DNA of 64,000 bases from Lachnospiraceae bacterium (GCA_910574865.1 CAJTDN010000004.1:214219-278218); one strand, 5' to 3'. Shown: positions 1-8,366, counted from the stretch's first letter. Numbers and translations: made by a program. The notes: a model not told the origin generated them from the letters alone.

Positions 1-138
1 TCGGGCCAACTTGACCCGAATTTTACCGTCTGAAAAAGAGAGGTTTCCGGCCCTCCTGCGCAGAATTTTTTTATTTTCTTGTAAACTGGAGGCCCGGTAA
101 AAACAAAGGCTCTGAATTTCTGCAAATATCCCCGGCAC

Positions 139-158
139 TCGTCTGCAATCGCAGACGA
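139..158. repeat. Short perfect hairpin in left non-coding segment
   Basis: Arms TCGTCTGC and GCAGACGA enclose a 4-base AATC loop. The surrounding bases 1-190 hold no coding region I can support. No T run follows on either strand, so this is more likely a binding or structural site than a terminator. Confidence 0.4.
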
Positions 159-190
159 ACCGCAACGGAATAGCTCATGTATTGTCGCAT

Positions 191-229
191 AAAAAAAGGG
201 CGCAAGTGATTGGCTTTTCACTTGCGCCC
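191..229 (-). terminator. Rho-independent terminator, minus strand
   Basis: An 11-bp perfect stem (GGGCGCAAGTG / CACTTGCGCCC) is followed on the minus strand by seven T residues (A run at 191-197). It lies downstream of the minus-strand XRE regulator and would end its transcript. Confidence 0.75.
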
Positions 230-303
230 TGGTGGACGTTTTCGCTATTTTATTGTGGCTTGTCGCCCATGTAAGAGGCGCGTCAAAAGGGATATTTGCT
301 CAT

Positions 304-428
304 TGCGGCCCTCCACTGGCCGCATAAAAATAGCGGCCTTGATTATTTCAAAGCCGCCGAAACTAATAAGGTGCGTGGAAATATAGTTGCTACACGACGG
401 CTTTTTTTCTTTGCCGTCGTGCGGCAAC
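304..428. repeat. Cluster of three hairpins, related to 22.2-22.3 kb
   Basis: Three stem-loops follow one another: TGCGGCC/GGCCGCA (304-324), GCGGCCTT/AAGCCGC (333-357), and a long one at 386-428 built on ACGACGGC/GCCGTCGT. The second and third resemble, in reverse orientation, hairpins at 22.2-22.3 kb that follow the ABC permease. They probably mark the 3' borders of related cassettes. I see no credible gene in 230-436. Confidence 0.5.
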
Positions 429-436
429 TATTGAAG

Positions 437-775
437 TTATTTTACATCTTTTATTAATTCTTCTACCGATATACCATATAGCTTTGCTAATGCAAACAAG
501 TTTGAAGTACTTGGGTCGGATGTTCCATTTTCCCATTTTGATACTGCTTGTCTGCTGACCCCTATTGTTTCTGCCACAAACTCTTGTGTCATTTGACAAT
601 GGGTTCGGTGCGCTTTTAATGTTTCTCCGAGAGATTGACTCACGGCAGCTTTCTCTTTACGAACATTACTCGATTTCAGATATTTCAGGAAAGCACGAAC
701 AATGAGAACAAACAAAGTAACAAACACGCCGATAAAGATTACACCAACCAAAATAGACGTTATAGAAGATTTCAT
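437..775 (-). CDS. XRE-family regulator with N-terminal membrane segment
   Basis: A 112-residue protein. Residues about 4-30 form one hydrophobic segment (ITSILVGVIFIGVFV followed by more apolar residues), then a basic linker, then a helix-turn-helix of the XRE type at about 50-110 with the typical stretch VSRQAVSKWENG. The ATG at 775 has a GGGAGG ribosome binding site seven bases upstream. Membrane-tethered XRE proteins of this shape are common in Firmicutes mobile DNA; the likely role is local repression, possibly sensing membrane state. The target is unknown. A hairpin cluster and a terminator lie downstream. Confidence 0.75.
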   Translation of the reverse strand: MKSSITSILVGVIFIGVFVTLFVLIVRAFLKYLKSSNVRKEKAAVSQSLGETLKAHRTHCQMTQEFVAETIGVSRQAVSKWENGTSDPSTSNLFALAKLYGISVEELIKDVK

Positions 776-1306
776 ATGGGTACGCCTCCCTATTTAGTCA
801 AGTCTTTTTCCTTATTTTTCAAGGTTTTTTAGTTCTATATCTCAGTTGAATGAGCCAAAAGGATGGACATTTCTCTGTATCTGGTACGAAAGTAGAAGGT
901 TTAGGGTACACGAAATAAAACGTCATTTCTTTTTCGTTCTACATGGCCTTGTGTATACCCTTCCATCTACGGCGGCGAACCTCCCGTGTCTACCAGGATC
1001 TCCTGCTTTTTTGCTGGGTTCTAACTTCCTTCCTCCCGCCTGTCCATAACCAGGGTGTCAGCTTAGCTCCTTTGCAGGGTCATGCCCTATGGTGTATATC
1101 CCTGCCGACTACTGGCTCATTCTTTTGTTTTAAGTCTTACTGACCTGTTCTGTATGATTCCCTAACGGTACCTTGCGGCAGACGTTTTCCCGACTCGTTC
1201 TTCATACTTTTCAGCCTTCCTGTCACGGCTGAATTCAGCCCTTAATACCATCTGCTAAAGCCTCAATTCAACCGTGACAGTCTATTACCTCTTTTACTTC
1301 TGTCTG
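776..1306. other. Gene-free stretch beside the IS110 element
   Basis: No reading frame here looks coding on either strand. The part nearest the transposase (about 1100-1306) is probably the non-coding end of the IS110-family element and contains the long hairpin listed separately. The remainder up to the regulator start holds a T-rich segment and no site I can name. Confidence 0.4.
1220..1280 (-). ncRNA. Long hairpin in IS110 non-coding end, possible bridge-RNA part
   Basis: Read on the minus strand, CUGUCACGGUUGAAUU pairs with AAUUCAGCCGUGACAG: 16 base pairs including one U-G wobble, enclosing a 29-base loop. It starts 27 bases downstream of the transposase stop. IS110-family elements encode a structured bridge RNA in a non-coding end that guides target choice; assigning this hairpin to such an RNA is inference from position and structure. 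Confidence 0.4.
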
Positions 1307-2592
1307 TTATGCTGCCTGCATCTGCATCCTCTTAATATCTCCCATCAGTTTCAAAGGATCATAATCCACACCCTTTGTCAGTATTGCATAGAACACCCTC
1401 AGTATCTTACACGCCACTGCTACTACCGACTGCATCTTCTTTAACGGGTTCTCCTTGCGGCTTCGATAGTACTCATGAATCGCCCTGAACTCAGCATTTT
1501 TCCCTATCAATGATATTGCCGCTTCATACAGTACATATCTCAGCCGTTTCCTGCCTCTGTAGCTGATTCGGCTTTCACCGTTATGCTTTCCGGAATCATT
1601 TGCCACGATTGCATATCCTGCCAGCTTCTGCAGCTGTTTGGGATTATCAAAACGTCTAATGTCTCCCACTTCTGCAATGAAACCACTGACTGTAACCAGC
1701 CCGACTCCTTTGATTTCCATCAGCTTGTCAATATATGGAATCTCCTTCAGTTTTCCCTCGATGCACTGGATTAACTCTTTCATCCTTGATGCATATACCT
1801 CCATGTCATTCAGCAGGTTTTTCAGCTCCATCCTCGCCGCTTCCGGTGCTTCCTTACTTCCAACGCTATGCTCTGCTGCTGATACCAAGGTCTTTGCCCT
1901 CTTCATTCCAGCACCTCTCAGCTTTGCTTCCCTCCAGATCTGGTTCACACCTTCCACCCCAAGTTTCTTAATCTCTTCCGGCAGCGGAGCCACTTTCAGT
2001 ACCATTCTTCCGCTGACCGCCTTTAAATCCCTATAAACGTCTTTATATTCAGGGAAGTAAATGGCAAACCATCTGGCGATTCGATTCTTGATTCTCGTAA
2101 GTTCCTCCTGGGTTTGGAAGCGCAGGTTTGACAAGCTTCTGATTTCTGCATAGATACCGGTCGGAATATAGGGATAGGAAAATCGCCCTTCATTAACCAG
2201 CGCAGCAATCGTCTTCGGATCCTTACGGTCATTCTTGCTGGGGTTGTTGTCATCCAGTTCCTTCGACTTTTTGACATGGTGTGGATTCACATGCACCGGC
2301 TTCATTCCGTTGTCCTGAAGGAACTTCCCCAGTGCAAACCAATAGTGTCCGGTTGGCTCCATTCCAGGAATGACAGCGGTTTTACCATGTTTTTCTGCTA
2401 TATCTTCAATCCAAGCTTTGAATGTCATGAAACCCGCCTCAGTATTACTGAATTCCAGTGGTTTCTTCGTATACTCGTAATTCCGCCAGTCAAATGCCCT
2501 GACATAATGAGTTACACTGCCAACATCAATACCAACAATCAGAGTTTTTCAGTTATGGATGCAATTTTTGCGTTCTGTGTGTTACAATTCAT
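1307..2592 (-). pseudogene. IS110-family transposase, frameshifted near its N terminus
   Basis: The main frame (ATG at 2428, 373 residues) contains the IS110 transposase body, including MEPTGHYWF and the C-terminal transposase_20-like region with KGVGLVTVSG and the conserved GKHNGESRISYRGRK. In-frame homology continues upstream of that ATG through GIDVGSVTHYVRAFDW, which holds the first catalytic Asp, but a natural start at 2592 (protein begins MNCNTQNAKIAS) is in another frame. The shift maps to a run of five A (T run at 2545-2549); six A would restore one protein of about 428 residues. It is either a disabled copy, a slippage-controlled gene, or a sequence error. Confidence 0.75.
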
Positions 2593-2822
2593 TTTAGATA
2601 CCTCTTTGTTCAATAAGATTTTTTACTAACCGGCAAAGTCAGTAATCTTATTTTACACTGAGGTATTTTTTTCTCAACCTTCTTTCTCAGAATTCCCTAT
2701 ACTTGAATTATACAGGAAGCTCCTTTCTTCTTTGTTATGGCTTTATTTTATCAAAATTGTCGTGTTGCAGCTACCAACTATTACGCAATTATAGGTTGCA
2801 TTCGTGTTGCGGCACATTTTTA
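2593..2822. other. Intergenic spacer between IS110 and recombinase remnant
   Basis: AT-rich, with no supported gene. It includes the upstream flank of the IS110 transposase and the junction with the recombinase remnant. I found no clear repeat or promoter that I would defend. Confidence 0.3.
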
Positions 2823-3479
2823 TCAAATAACAGCGCTTCGGGCTGATAGAATGCCTTTTTGTGGTTCTTTCCTCGGTAAGCTGCTAGTGAGGGCATACAC
2901 ACCATTGGCCATGTCCTCGGCTCGTAAAGCTGCTTTCTTGGCCTCCATCTGCCGCCGCTTCTCGGTCTTTATACTGTCCTCATACTCGCGTTGTTTTCCA
3001 TTAGCTTTGTGGCGTAGATAGTTCTGGTGCAGTCTGTTCTTGCGTTCCTCTTTCTTCCGTAGGGCCGCCTGTTCCTCCGGGGTGAGGTTTACTTCTCCGA
3101 AGTGGGGAGGCACATATCGGCCCACAAAGTTAAAATAGATTTCAACCTCCTGCGTGGTTTCAATGCTGCCCTTGTTACCGCAAAATCTCCATGACTTGAC
3201 CGACTTTGAGATAGTCACGCCCTAACCGGCTCATGTCCTTGATGATGATTGCCTCCACGCGCCGGCCTCGACTCCCTCCATCATGACCGTGAAGCCAGGC
3301 CGGTCAAACCGGGTGCCGGAAATGCCGTCGTCCGTGAAGTGGATAGGGTTAGGAAAATGATTCTGACGGGCGTATTCTTCCAGCATTTGCTTCTAGTGCT
3401 GTATGCTCATACTCTCGCCTTGCAGCTCGTCGTCGTGGCTTAAACGCTCGTACAATGGGGTAATTTTCTCGTTTCTCAT
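2823..3479 (-). pseudogene. Large serine recombinase (Tn4451/TnpX-like) remnant
   Basis: Two ends of one gene are joined by a large internal deletion. From ATG 3479 the minus strand encodes a resolvase N terminus (MRNEKITPLYERLSHDDELQ, then FTDDGISGTRFDRPGF and MSRLGRDYLKVGQVMEILR) but carries an in-frame TAG after GESMSIQH. After the deletion the C-terminal DUF4368-type region follows (EIYFNFVGRYVPPHFGEV, then a basic tail rich in EERK). The middle (zinc ribbon and coiled coil) is missing and the product cannot be active. Such recombinases mobilise conjugative transposons, so this marks an earlier insertion. Confidence 0.8.
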
Positions 3480-3503
3480 ATTCGCGTCCTCCTTGCATGA
3501 AAA

Positions 3504-3564
3504 ATGCTCTAAGTGTTTTCAGTAACCATGAGAAAAACCATGATTAAGAAGTCACTTAGAGCAT
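3504..3564. repeat. 12-bp perfect inverted repeat upstream of recombinase remnant
   Basis: ATGCTCTAAGTG (3504-3515) and CACTTAGAGCAT (3553-3564) are exact inverted copies 37 bases apart. They lie between the recombinase start and the plus-strand leader promoter at 3575. They could be a recombinase operator, part of an old attachment site, or a bidirectional terminator; sequence alone does not decide. Confidence 0.5.
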
Positions 3565-3574
3565 ATATCACCAC

Positions 3575-3694
3575 TTGAAAATCTAAAATAGATATGTTAT
3601 ACTACCTACATCAGTATCAGTAATTGCTTTCGAGCGATTAGAGTTTTTCCGGTTGCACAGTGTCTGAGAGTATATACTTTCAGGCACTTTTTTT
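3575..3694 (+). ncRNA. Leader copy 1: promoter, conserved 5' box and terminator
   Basis: Promoter TTGAAA (3575-3580), 17-base spacer, TATACT (3598-3603), then CATCAGTATCAG shortly after the expected start, then a GAGTTTTTC segment and a terminator hairpin AGTGTCTGAGAGTA / TACTTTCAGGCACT with a T7 tail (3659-3694). The same order and the same AGTGTC...GGCACT hairpin edges occur at 24.8 kb and 40.7 kb with different but fully paired stems. It heads the 3.9-13.8 kb block. It is likely an attenuator-type leader or small RNA (inference). Confidence 0.65.
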
Positions 3695-3941
3695 GTTTCT
3701 TCTGCTTCTTTTCCAAGAAGCACAGAATGGGGAGTCCGGAGGCACAAGCCCTCCGCCCATCTGCTACAATTTCATATCAGGCCCTCGGGCAATAAAGGCA
3801 CTCAGAGAATTTCGGTTCTTTGGGTGTTTTTTTTATATAGATCGGAGCTTTTACGGCTCCCCTAATCTTTGTTCCGGGGAGCCTTTCGGCATACCCGTGT
3901 ATATAGATAAAACCACGCAGGAATGCAGAAAGGAAATGCCT
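3695..3941. other. Structured untranslated stretch before first backbone gene
   Basis: An open frame runs through here but has no ribosome binding site, starts inside the leader terminator and is broken up by hairpin sequence (for example CGGAGC...GCTCCC near 3843-3860 and CCGGGGAGCC near 3876), so I do not call it coding. It is the distance between the leader terminator and the first gene. Confidence 0.4.
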
Positions 3942-4313
3942 ATGATTCTTTATTTGGATGCCAGAACTACCGTCAAGGATCTGATGATTGACTATATTGA
4001 GGTGGAATTGGCAAACGGAGAAACCGCATCCCTTAATTGGGATGAAAGTGATATTGGGCGGGCTGACGACGGTTTCAGTGCCCGATACAAAGGGGTGTAT
4101 TTTGGAGAGGTCTATGCCAATGGCAGACTGGAGCAGCTGCAGGATATGAAAATAACCGATATCGGTTTGTATTCTGAAAGCGATACTCCTCCCAATATCT
4201 GTATCACTTCGATGGAATTTGAAGACGATGGCAGACGATTGGCGTTTGAAGCTCCGATTTTACATGGAAACATTGTTTGTCAGAACGAAAGTGGTGAGGT
4301 GATCGCATGTTGA
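3942..4313 (+). CDS. Unknown backbone protein, first gene of the block
   Basis: The ATG at 3942 follows an AAAGGA site by about seven bases; an in-frame ATG at 3936 is possible but too close. The product (about 123 residues) is acidic, begins MILYLDARTTVKDLMIDY, and has alternating beta-type segments (EVELANGETASLNWDESD). No signal peptide, membrane segment or catalytic motif is visible and I do not recognise the family. The next gene overlaps by seven bases, so the two are translationally coupled. It is the first gene downstream of leader copy 1. Confidence 0.65.
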   Translation: MILYLDARTTVKDLMIDYIEVELANGETASLNWDESDIGRADDGFSARYKGVYFGEVYANGRLEQLQDMKITDIGLYSESDTPPNICITSMEFEDDGRRLAFEAPILHGNIVCQNESGEVIAC

Positions 4314-4627
4314 AAAGCGGAAAATATATCGCCGAACACGATAACGGAATATTTGACCGATACCGGATTGTTATGTCAGTAAAGGAAACGGAGAAGTCAT
4401 ATATTTTTGAATTGCTTGAGTATGTAAGCCGGTATAGTCCGGCACAGATGGACATGCTGTTCGACAAGAGTAAGCGGGTCCTGATTTCAAAATTCAAGGG
4501 CGGCCATGCAATGCGTATATGGAGTGACCATGACTTTACACTTTATCCATATCAAGCCGGGATTCCGTTTCATTTTGAACGGGTCAGTGAAGGCGGCAGT
4601 GCGGAAGGAAGTGGCGTCTATGGGTAA
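4307..4627 (+). CDS. Unknown backbone protein overlapping both neighbours
   Basis: A 106-residue product beginning MLKSGKYIAEHDNGIFDRYR. Its start lies in the end of the previous gene and its end overlaps the methylase-like gene by eight bases, the pattern of a tightly coupled operon. The N-terminal half looks like a small beta-rich fold (YRIVMSVKETEKSYIFELLEY). The C-terminal tail is low in complexity (SEGGSAEGSGVYG) and overlaps the next gene's ribosome binding site, so it may be unstructured. Family not recognised. Confidence 0.6.
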   Translation: MLKSGKYIAEHDNGIFDRYRIVMSVKETEKSYIFELLEYVSRYSPAQMDMLFDKSKRVLISKFKGGHAMRIWSDHDFTLYPYQAGIPFHFERVSEGGSAEGSGVYG

Positions 4628-5330
4628 GAAAAAAACGTACAGAGGCGAGCTGGTTGATGAAATCAGGGGTCTGGGGCAGTCACAAGGGCTGAATCATGTC
4701 TTTACTACTTTTTTGGAGATTTCAGCAACCTGTATCTCTGCAGAGATGGATCCGTCAAACGCAGAAGAACGCGAGAAGCGATATGAGGAAATGACATCTG
4801 CTATGGATCCTAAAACCCTCAACTGCTATGCACATATGCTCGCTCTGCTGGCGTTTGCTATTCATGAGCATGAGGAGGATCCCTGCGATATTCTTGGCAG
4901 TATCTATCATGAGCTTCGCTTAAATAACGAGTGGAACGGACAGTATTTCACTCCCGATAATGTTTGCCGGATGATGGCGCAGCTTGTAAACCCAGTGGAT
5001 GAGCGTCCTGAAGAGGAAGATCCCATCATGATCAACGAGCCTACTTGCGGTTCGGGTACGATGGTGATTGGTGCAGTATGGGCCATGAAGCAGAAAGATT
5101 TCGATTTTCGGCACAAGAGTTTTTTTGTTGCCCAGGATATTGACATCCGCTGTGTGTGGATGGCATATATCCAGCTCAGTCTGTATGGAATTCCTGCGGT
5201 GGTCATTCATGGCGACACCTTAGCAATGAAAGAATGGTCCCGATGGTACACTCCGTTGGCGTCTGTTCCTTTCATAAAAAGGGAATGCGCTGTCAATAGC
5301 ACAGAGAAAGGGGCGGCGACAAGTGGATAG
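4620..5330 (+). CDS. HsdM-like N6-adenine methylase fold lacking the NPPY motif
   Basis: The ATG at 4620 has GGAAG upstream; product about 236 residues. It resembles the catalytic core of type I restriction methylases (HsdM): an N-terminal helical part, then QYFTP at 108-112 (HsdM has E/QYFTP), the AdoMet-binding motif EPTCGSGTM at 140-148, an acidic DID segment after it, and HGDTL. HsdM proteins then continue to a catalytic NPP(Y/F); this protein ends shortly after GDTLAMKEWSRWYTP with no NPPY and no target-recognition region. It may bind AdoMet without methylating DNA, or act on another substrate. No restriction subunit is nearby. Confidence 0.65.
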   Translation: MGKKKTYRGELVDEIRGLGQSQGLNHVFTTFLEISATCISAEMDPSNAEEREKRYEEMTSAMDPKTLNCYAHMLALLAFAIHEHEEDPCDILGSIYHELRLNNEWNGQYFTPDNVCRMMAQLVNPVDERPEEEDPIMINEPTCGSGTMVIGAVWAMKQKDFDFRHKSFFVAQDIDIRCVWMAYIQLSLYGIPAVVIHGDTLAMKEWSRWYTPLASVPFIKRECAVNSTEKGAATSG

Positions 5331-5871
5331 TACAAAAAAATCCTTGGACCATTTGACCTTTGCTGATCTGCGAGTCCATTACGGAACCGGACGTGCTTTC
5401 CTGATCAGACAGGAGTATAGAAGGAATGTTTACGGCTACCGAAAAGGCGTTAAGACAGATCTGGGAGACCTAGAGGAAAAAGATTGGATACAGCTGGCCA
5501 CGGGTCTGATTCTGAAAAGCGGAGAGCAGCAGCTGCAGAAAAATCTGCTGGAGTGGGAGCAGGAGCATAATTATTGCAAGAGTTCCCCAAAAGAGATGGA
5601 GATGACTGCACTGGAACTTCATATGGCCAGAATTTTTGATGATCCGCTCTGGGTGGCCTATATCCCGTTCAACCGGAAGTATCGGCCGGAGGTTCTGGAA
5701 TCTGCCAGACTGGTATGGGTTCAAACAGAATGCTGTGGGATACCCGGGCAAATTACACAGGAGCAGCTGGATCAGTCTGCCGGAAACGCTTTAGGGATTA
5801 CATGCCCGATATGCGGCCGGTGTTCCCAGTTTCAGGTCTGCACGCCTAAGGAGGTGAGCGGAAATGGATAA
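5323..5871 (+). CDS. Unknown protein with C-terminal Cys motif, GTG start
   Basis: GTG at 5323 follows GAAAGGGG and overlaps the end of the methylase-like gene by eight bases. The 182-residue product has a helical middle (LEEKDWIQLATGLILKSGEQ) and a C-terminal cysteine cluster, ECCG then CPICGRCSQF, that could bind a metal. The family is not recognised. The end overlaps the next small gene by eight bases, so this belongs to the same coupled chain. Confidence 0.6.
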   Translation: MDSTKKSLDHLTFADLRVHYGTGRAFLIRQEYRRNVYGYRKGVKTDLGDLEEKDWIQLATGLILKSGEQQLQKNLLEWEQEHNYCKSSPKEMEMTALELHMARIFDDPLWVAYIPFNRKYRPEVLESARLVWVQTECCGIPGQITQEQLDQSAGNALGITCPICGRCSQFQVCTPKEVSGNG

Positions 5872-6046
5872 GCTGTTTATCATTGTAAAAGGCGGCAGGG
5901 TAGAAGAAATCTACAGCACAAAAACAGAAACTGAGATGTATGCGGAAATTCTTGATTTTGACTCAATGGAACGGACGGAAGAGATGGAAAAAGATCTTCA
6001 GTTCCGGTATGAGGCGATTCGGGAATTGATGTACAGAATTGACTGA
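5864..6046 (+). CDS. Small acidic unknown protein
   Basis: A 60-residue product beginning MDKLFIIVKGGRVEEIYST, with AAGGAGG upstream inside the previous gene. The second half is a charged helix (MERTEEMEKDLQFRYEAIREL). No motif is recognised. It sits between the Cys-motif protein and the DNA ligase and is probably cotranscribed with both. Confidence 0.55.
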   Translation: MDKLFIIVKGGRVEEIYSTKTETEMYAEILDFDSMERTEEMEKDLQFRYEAIRELMYRID

Positions 6047-6059
6047 AAGGAGAATGCAC

Positions 6060-8030
6060 ATGAGTGCGAAATATAAAACAAACCATGAGCGTATGCTTGA
6101 GCTGATCGAGCAGCTCACAAAGGCAGATATTGCCTATTATCGGGATGATAATCCCATTATGACAGACCGGGATTACGATATCCTGATGGACGAATTGAAA
6201 GATATTGAGAGCCGAACCGGGTTGGTTCTTTCCGGTTCCCCGACCCAAAAGGTGTCTGGAGAAATATTGGAAAGCCTGGCCGAGGTACGCCACAGTAAAC
6301 CTATGCTTTCAGCGGATAAAACAAAATCTGTTGAGGATCTGGTGAAGTTTGCTGCCAAGCAGCCGGTGCTGATAAGCTGGAAAATGGACGGTCTGACACT
6401 GGTACTTCGTTATGAACACGGAGAACTAGTTCAGGCGATCACCCGCGGGCGTGAAGGGATCATTGGTGAGGATGTAACACATACTGTGCGCACGTTTCTT
6501 AATGTGCCGCTTACCATTCCTACGAAAGATTCGTTTGAAGTCCGAGGTGAGGGTGTCATCTCATGGGCAAACTTTGAGAAAATCAATTCCGGTCTGGAGG
6601 AGCCCTATACTCACCCGAGAAATCTCGCATCCGGCAGCACGCGTAAGCTCGACGCCGGCGAAGCTAAAAAGCGATTGCTTGAGTTTTGGGCATTTGAGCT
6701 TGTGAGCGATTATCTGGAGCCGGAGAGTAAGCTTGCTCAGCAGCAGTTTTTGGTACATAACGGTTTTTCTGTTGTGCCCTACATCTATCTGGATGCGGTT
6801 CACGATGAAACAATGGTGCGTGATGCAATTTCTGCTATGGATCCGAAGAAGTTCCCTTACCCGGTAGACGGAATTATCATGGAATATGATGATGTTGTCT
6901 ATGGAAAAGGTCTGGGAGCCACAGGGCATCATGAAAACCGTTTGATTGCATTGAAGTGGGAAGATGAACTGTATGAAACCACATTCATTGGTCTGGATGT
7001 GGCAGTCACTCGCACTGGGATGGTCAGTCTGACAGGCATCTTTGAGCCGGTGTCTATTGACGGTACTCAAGTCAGCCGGGCGTATCTGCATAACTACGAG
7101 AATTATTTGGACCTTGCCTTAGGGCGTGGTGATAAAATCCGCGTGTATAAGGCGAACATGATCATTCCGCAGATTGCAGAGAACCTCAATAAGACCGGAA
7201 CCTGCTGTGTTCCGCTCAATTGTCCCTGCTGTGGCAAGATGCTGAATTTCCGGAAAAGCAGCGGCGGTATTCGCCAGCTGTTCTGTGAAAATCCGCATTG
7301 TTCTGCCAAACTGGTGCGAAAATTTGTCCACTTTTGTGAGAAAACGAGGATGAATATCGAGGGCCTGTCGGAAAAAACTCTGGAGCAGTTTGTAAGTCAT
7401 GGCTGGATTCGGACATTTGCAGATCTTTATGCGCTGGATCAACACCGTGATGAGATTATCCAGACGGAAGGCTTTGGGGAGAAATCCTTTGAGCGTCTGC
7501 AGGCATCCATTGAGAAAAGCCGCCATTGCACGTTGGCAAAATTTATTGCAGGCTTGGGTATTCCCATGGTCGGCAGACATGCCGGGCGTGACCTGGACAG
7601 GCATTTCCACGGCTCGTGGGAAGCCTTTGAGCAGGCTATCCAGGACGGCTTCGACTTTACGCAGCTACCGGATTTCGGCGAGACGATGCACAATAACATT
7701 TACACCTGGTATGCGGATACAGAGGAAGCGAAACTCTGGCGCCCGCTGCTTGAAAAAATTGAATTTGAAAAGGAGAATTTTGATATGAATACAAATACAG
7801 CAAATCCCTTCTATGGCAAGACCGTAGTGGCAACCGGCAAACTGGAGAATTACACCCGTGACGGCATCCAGATGAAGCTGATGCAGCTGGGGGCAAAACC
7901 GGCAAGCTCGGTAACGAAAAAGACCGATTATCTGATTGTTGGTGAAAAGGCCGGCAGTAAGCTTACGAAAGCGCAGCAGCTCGGTATCAGAACACTGACG
8001 GAGGAAGAATTTGAAGCAATGCTGGCGTAA
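6060..8030 (+). CDS. ligA: NAD-dependent DNA ligase (LigA type)
   Basis: Seals 3'-OH/5'-phosphate nicks using NAD. The ATG at 6060 has AGGAG seven bases upstream, giving 656 residues, close to normal LigA length. Domains in order: Ia NAD-binding region with YYRDDNPIMTDRDYD; the nucleotidyltransferase with the adenylated Lys in SWKMDG (K108); TRGREGIIGEDV; RGEGV; HPRNLASGSTR; an OB fold; a four-Cys zinc finger (CPCC...CENPHC); helix-hairpin-helix repeats; and a C-terminal BRCT domain (TVVATGKLENYTRDG). The residue two before the catalytic Lys is Ser rather than the usual Glu, and other motif positions differ from housekeeping LigA, so this is an element-borne copy, probably serving element replication or repair. 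Confidence 0.92.
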   Translation: MSAKYKTNHERMLELIEQLTKADIAYYRDDNPIMTDRDYDILMDELKDIESRTGLVLSGSPTQKVSGEILESLAEVRHSKPMLSADKTKSVEDLVKFAAKQPVLISWKMDGLTLVLRYEHGELVQAITRGREGIIGEDVTHTVRTFLNVPLTIPTKDSFEVRGEGVISWANFEKINSGLEEPYTHPRNLASGSTRKLDAGEAKKRLLEFWAFELVSDYLEPESKLAQQQFLVHNGFSVVPYIYLDAVHDETMVRDAISAMDPKKFPYPVDGIIMEYDDVVYGKGLGATGHHENRLIALKWEDELYETTFIGLDVAVTRTGMVSLTGIFEPVSIDGTQVSRAYLHNYENYLDLALGRGDKIRVYKANMIIPQIAENLNKTGTCCVPLNCPCCGKMLNFRKSSGGIRQLFCENPHCSAKLVRKFVHFCEKTRMNIEGLSEKTLEQFVSHGWIRTFADLYALDQHRDEIIQTEGFGEKSFERLQASIEKSRHCTLAKFIAGLGIPMVGRHAGRDLDRHFHGSWEAFEQAIQDGFDFTQLPDFGETMHNNIYTWYADTEEAKLWRPLLEKIEFEKENFDMNTNTANPFYGKTVVATGKLENYTRDGIQMKLMQLGAKPASSVTKKTDYLIVGEKAGSKLTKAQQLGIRTLTEEEFEAMLA

Positions 8031-8048
8031 ATTCGCCGGAATAACAGT

Positions 8049-8076
8049 GGCGGGGCAGATTTTCTGCTCCGCCTTT
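8049..8076 (+). terminator. Hairpin terminator after the ligase gene
   Basis: A 10-bp stem GGCGGGGCAG / CTGCTCCGCC with a 5-base loop follows the ligase stop by about 18 bases; TTTCACTTTTTC follows. The interrupted T tail suggests partial readthrough into the next genes. Confidence 0.6.
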
Positions 8077-8102
8077 CACTTTTTCATAGAAAGGAAAAGA
8101 AG

Positions 8103-8366
8103 ATGAATCCAAAATATCGCTGTCCTGCTTGCGGAGCAGAAAGCTTTGAGGTGACAGCTCACGTCACGCAGGACTGGAAGATCGACTGTAACGGAACCTT
8201 TCTGGAATCTCTAAATGAGTGCGTCGAGGTCACGCATTATCCTGATGAGAATGACATTTGGGATTGTGCCAATTGTGGCTTCAGCGCAGCGGGACGTGAG
8301 TTTAGAAATCAGTCTGAGGAATGGAAAGGAGACAAAGAATATGAACCAACAAAAAAAGAATCTTGA
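8103..8366 (+). CDS. Small zinc-ribbon protein
   Basis: An 87-residue product with paired cysteines at both ends of a ribbon: CPACGAESF near the N terminus and CANCGFSAAG at about residues 57-66, which together would bind one zinc. The middle is acidic (ECVEVTHYPDENDIW). Ribosome binding site AAAGGAAAAG. Similar ribbon proteins are frequent in Clostridia mobile elements and their role is unknown. The end overlaps the next gene. Confidence 0.65.
   Translation: MNPKYRCPACGAESFEVTAHVTQDWKIDCNGTFLESLNECVEVTHYPDENDIWDCANCGFSAAGREFRNQSEEWKGDKEYEPTKKES

Larger units (their letters stand above)
1100..2650 (-). mobile_element. IS110-family insertion sequence, approximate extent
   Basis: The element is defined by its DEDD-type transposase (separate entry) and non-coding flanks. 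IS110 elements usually lack clear terminal inverted repeats and target duplications, and I could not fix either end from sequence alone, so these limits are approximate. The roughly 200 bases downstream of the transposase stop carry a long hairpin, which fits a structured RNA end. Confidence 0.45.

Noticed and set aside
245..427. A 60-codon minus-strand frame at the left edge
   Set aside because: It is made of three hairpins that resemble non-coding cassette ends at 22.2 kb and has no ribosome binding site.
3660..3935. N-terminal extension of the first backbone gene
   Set aside because: It would begin inside the leader terminator hairpin, has no ribosome binding site and translates hairpin sequence. 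The ATG at 3942 has a good site.
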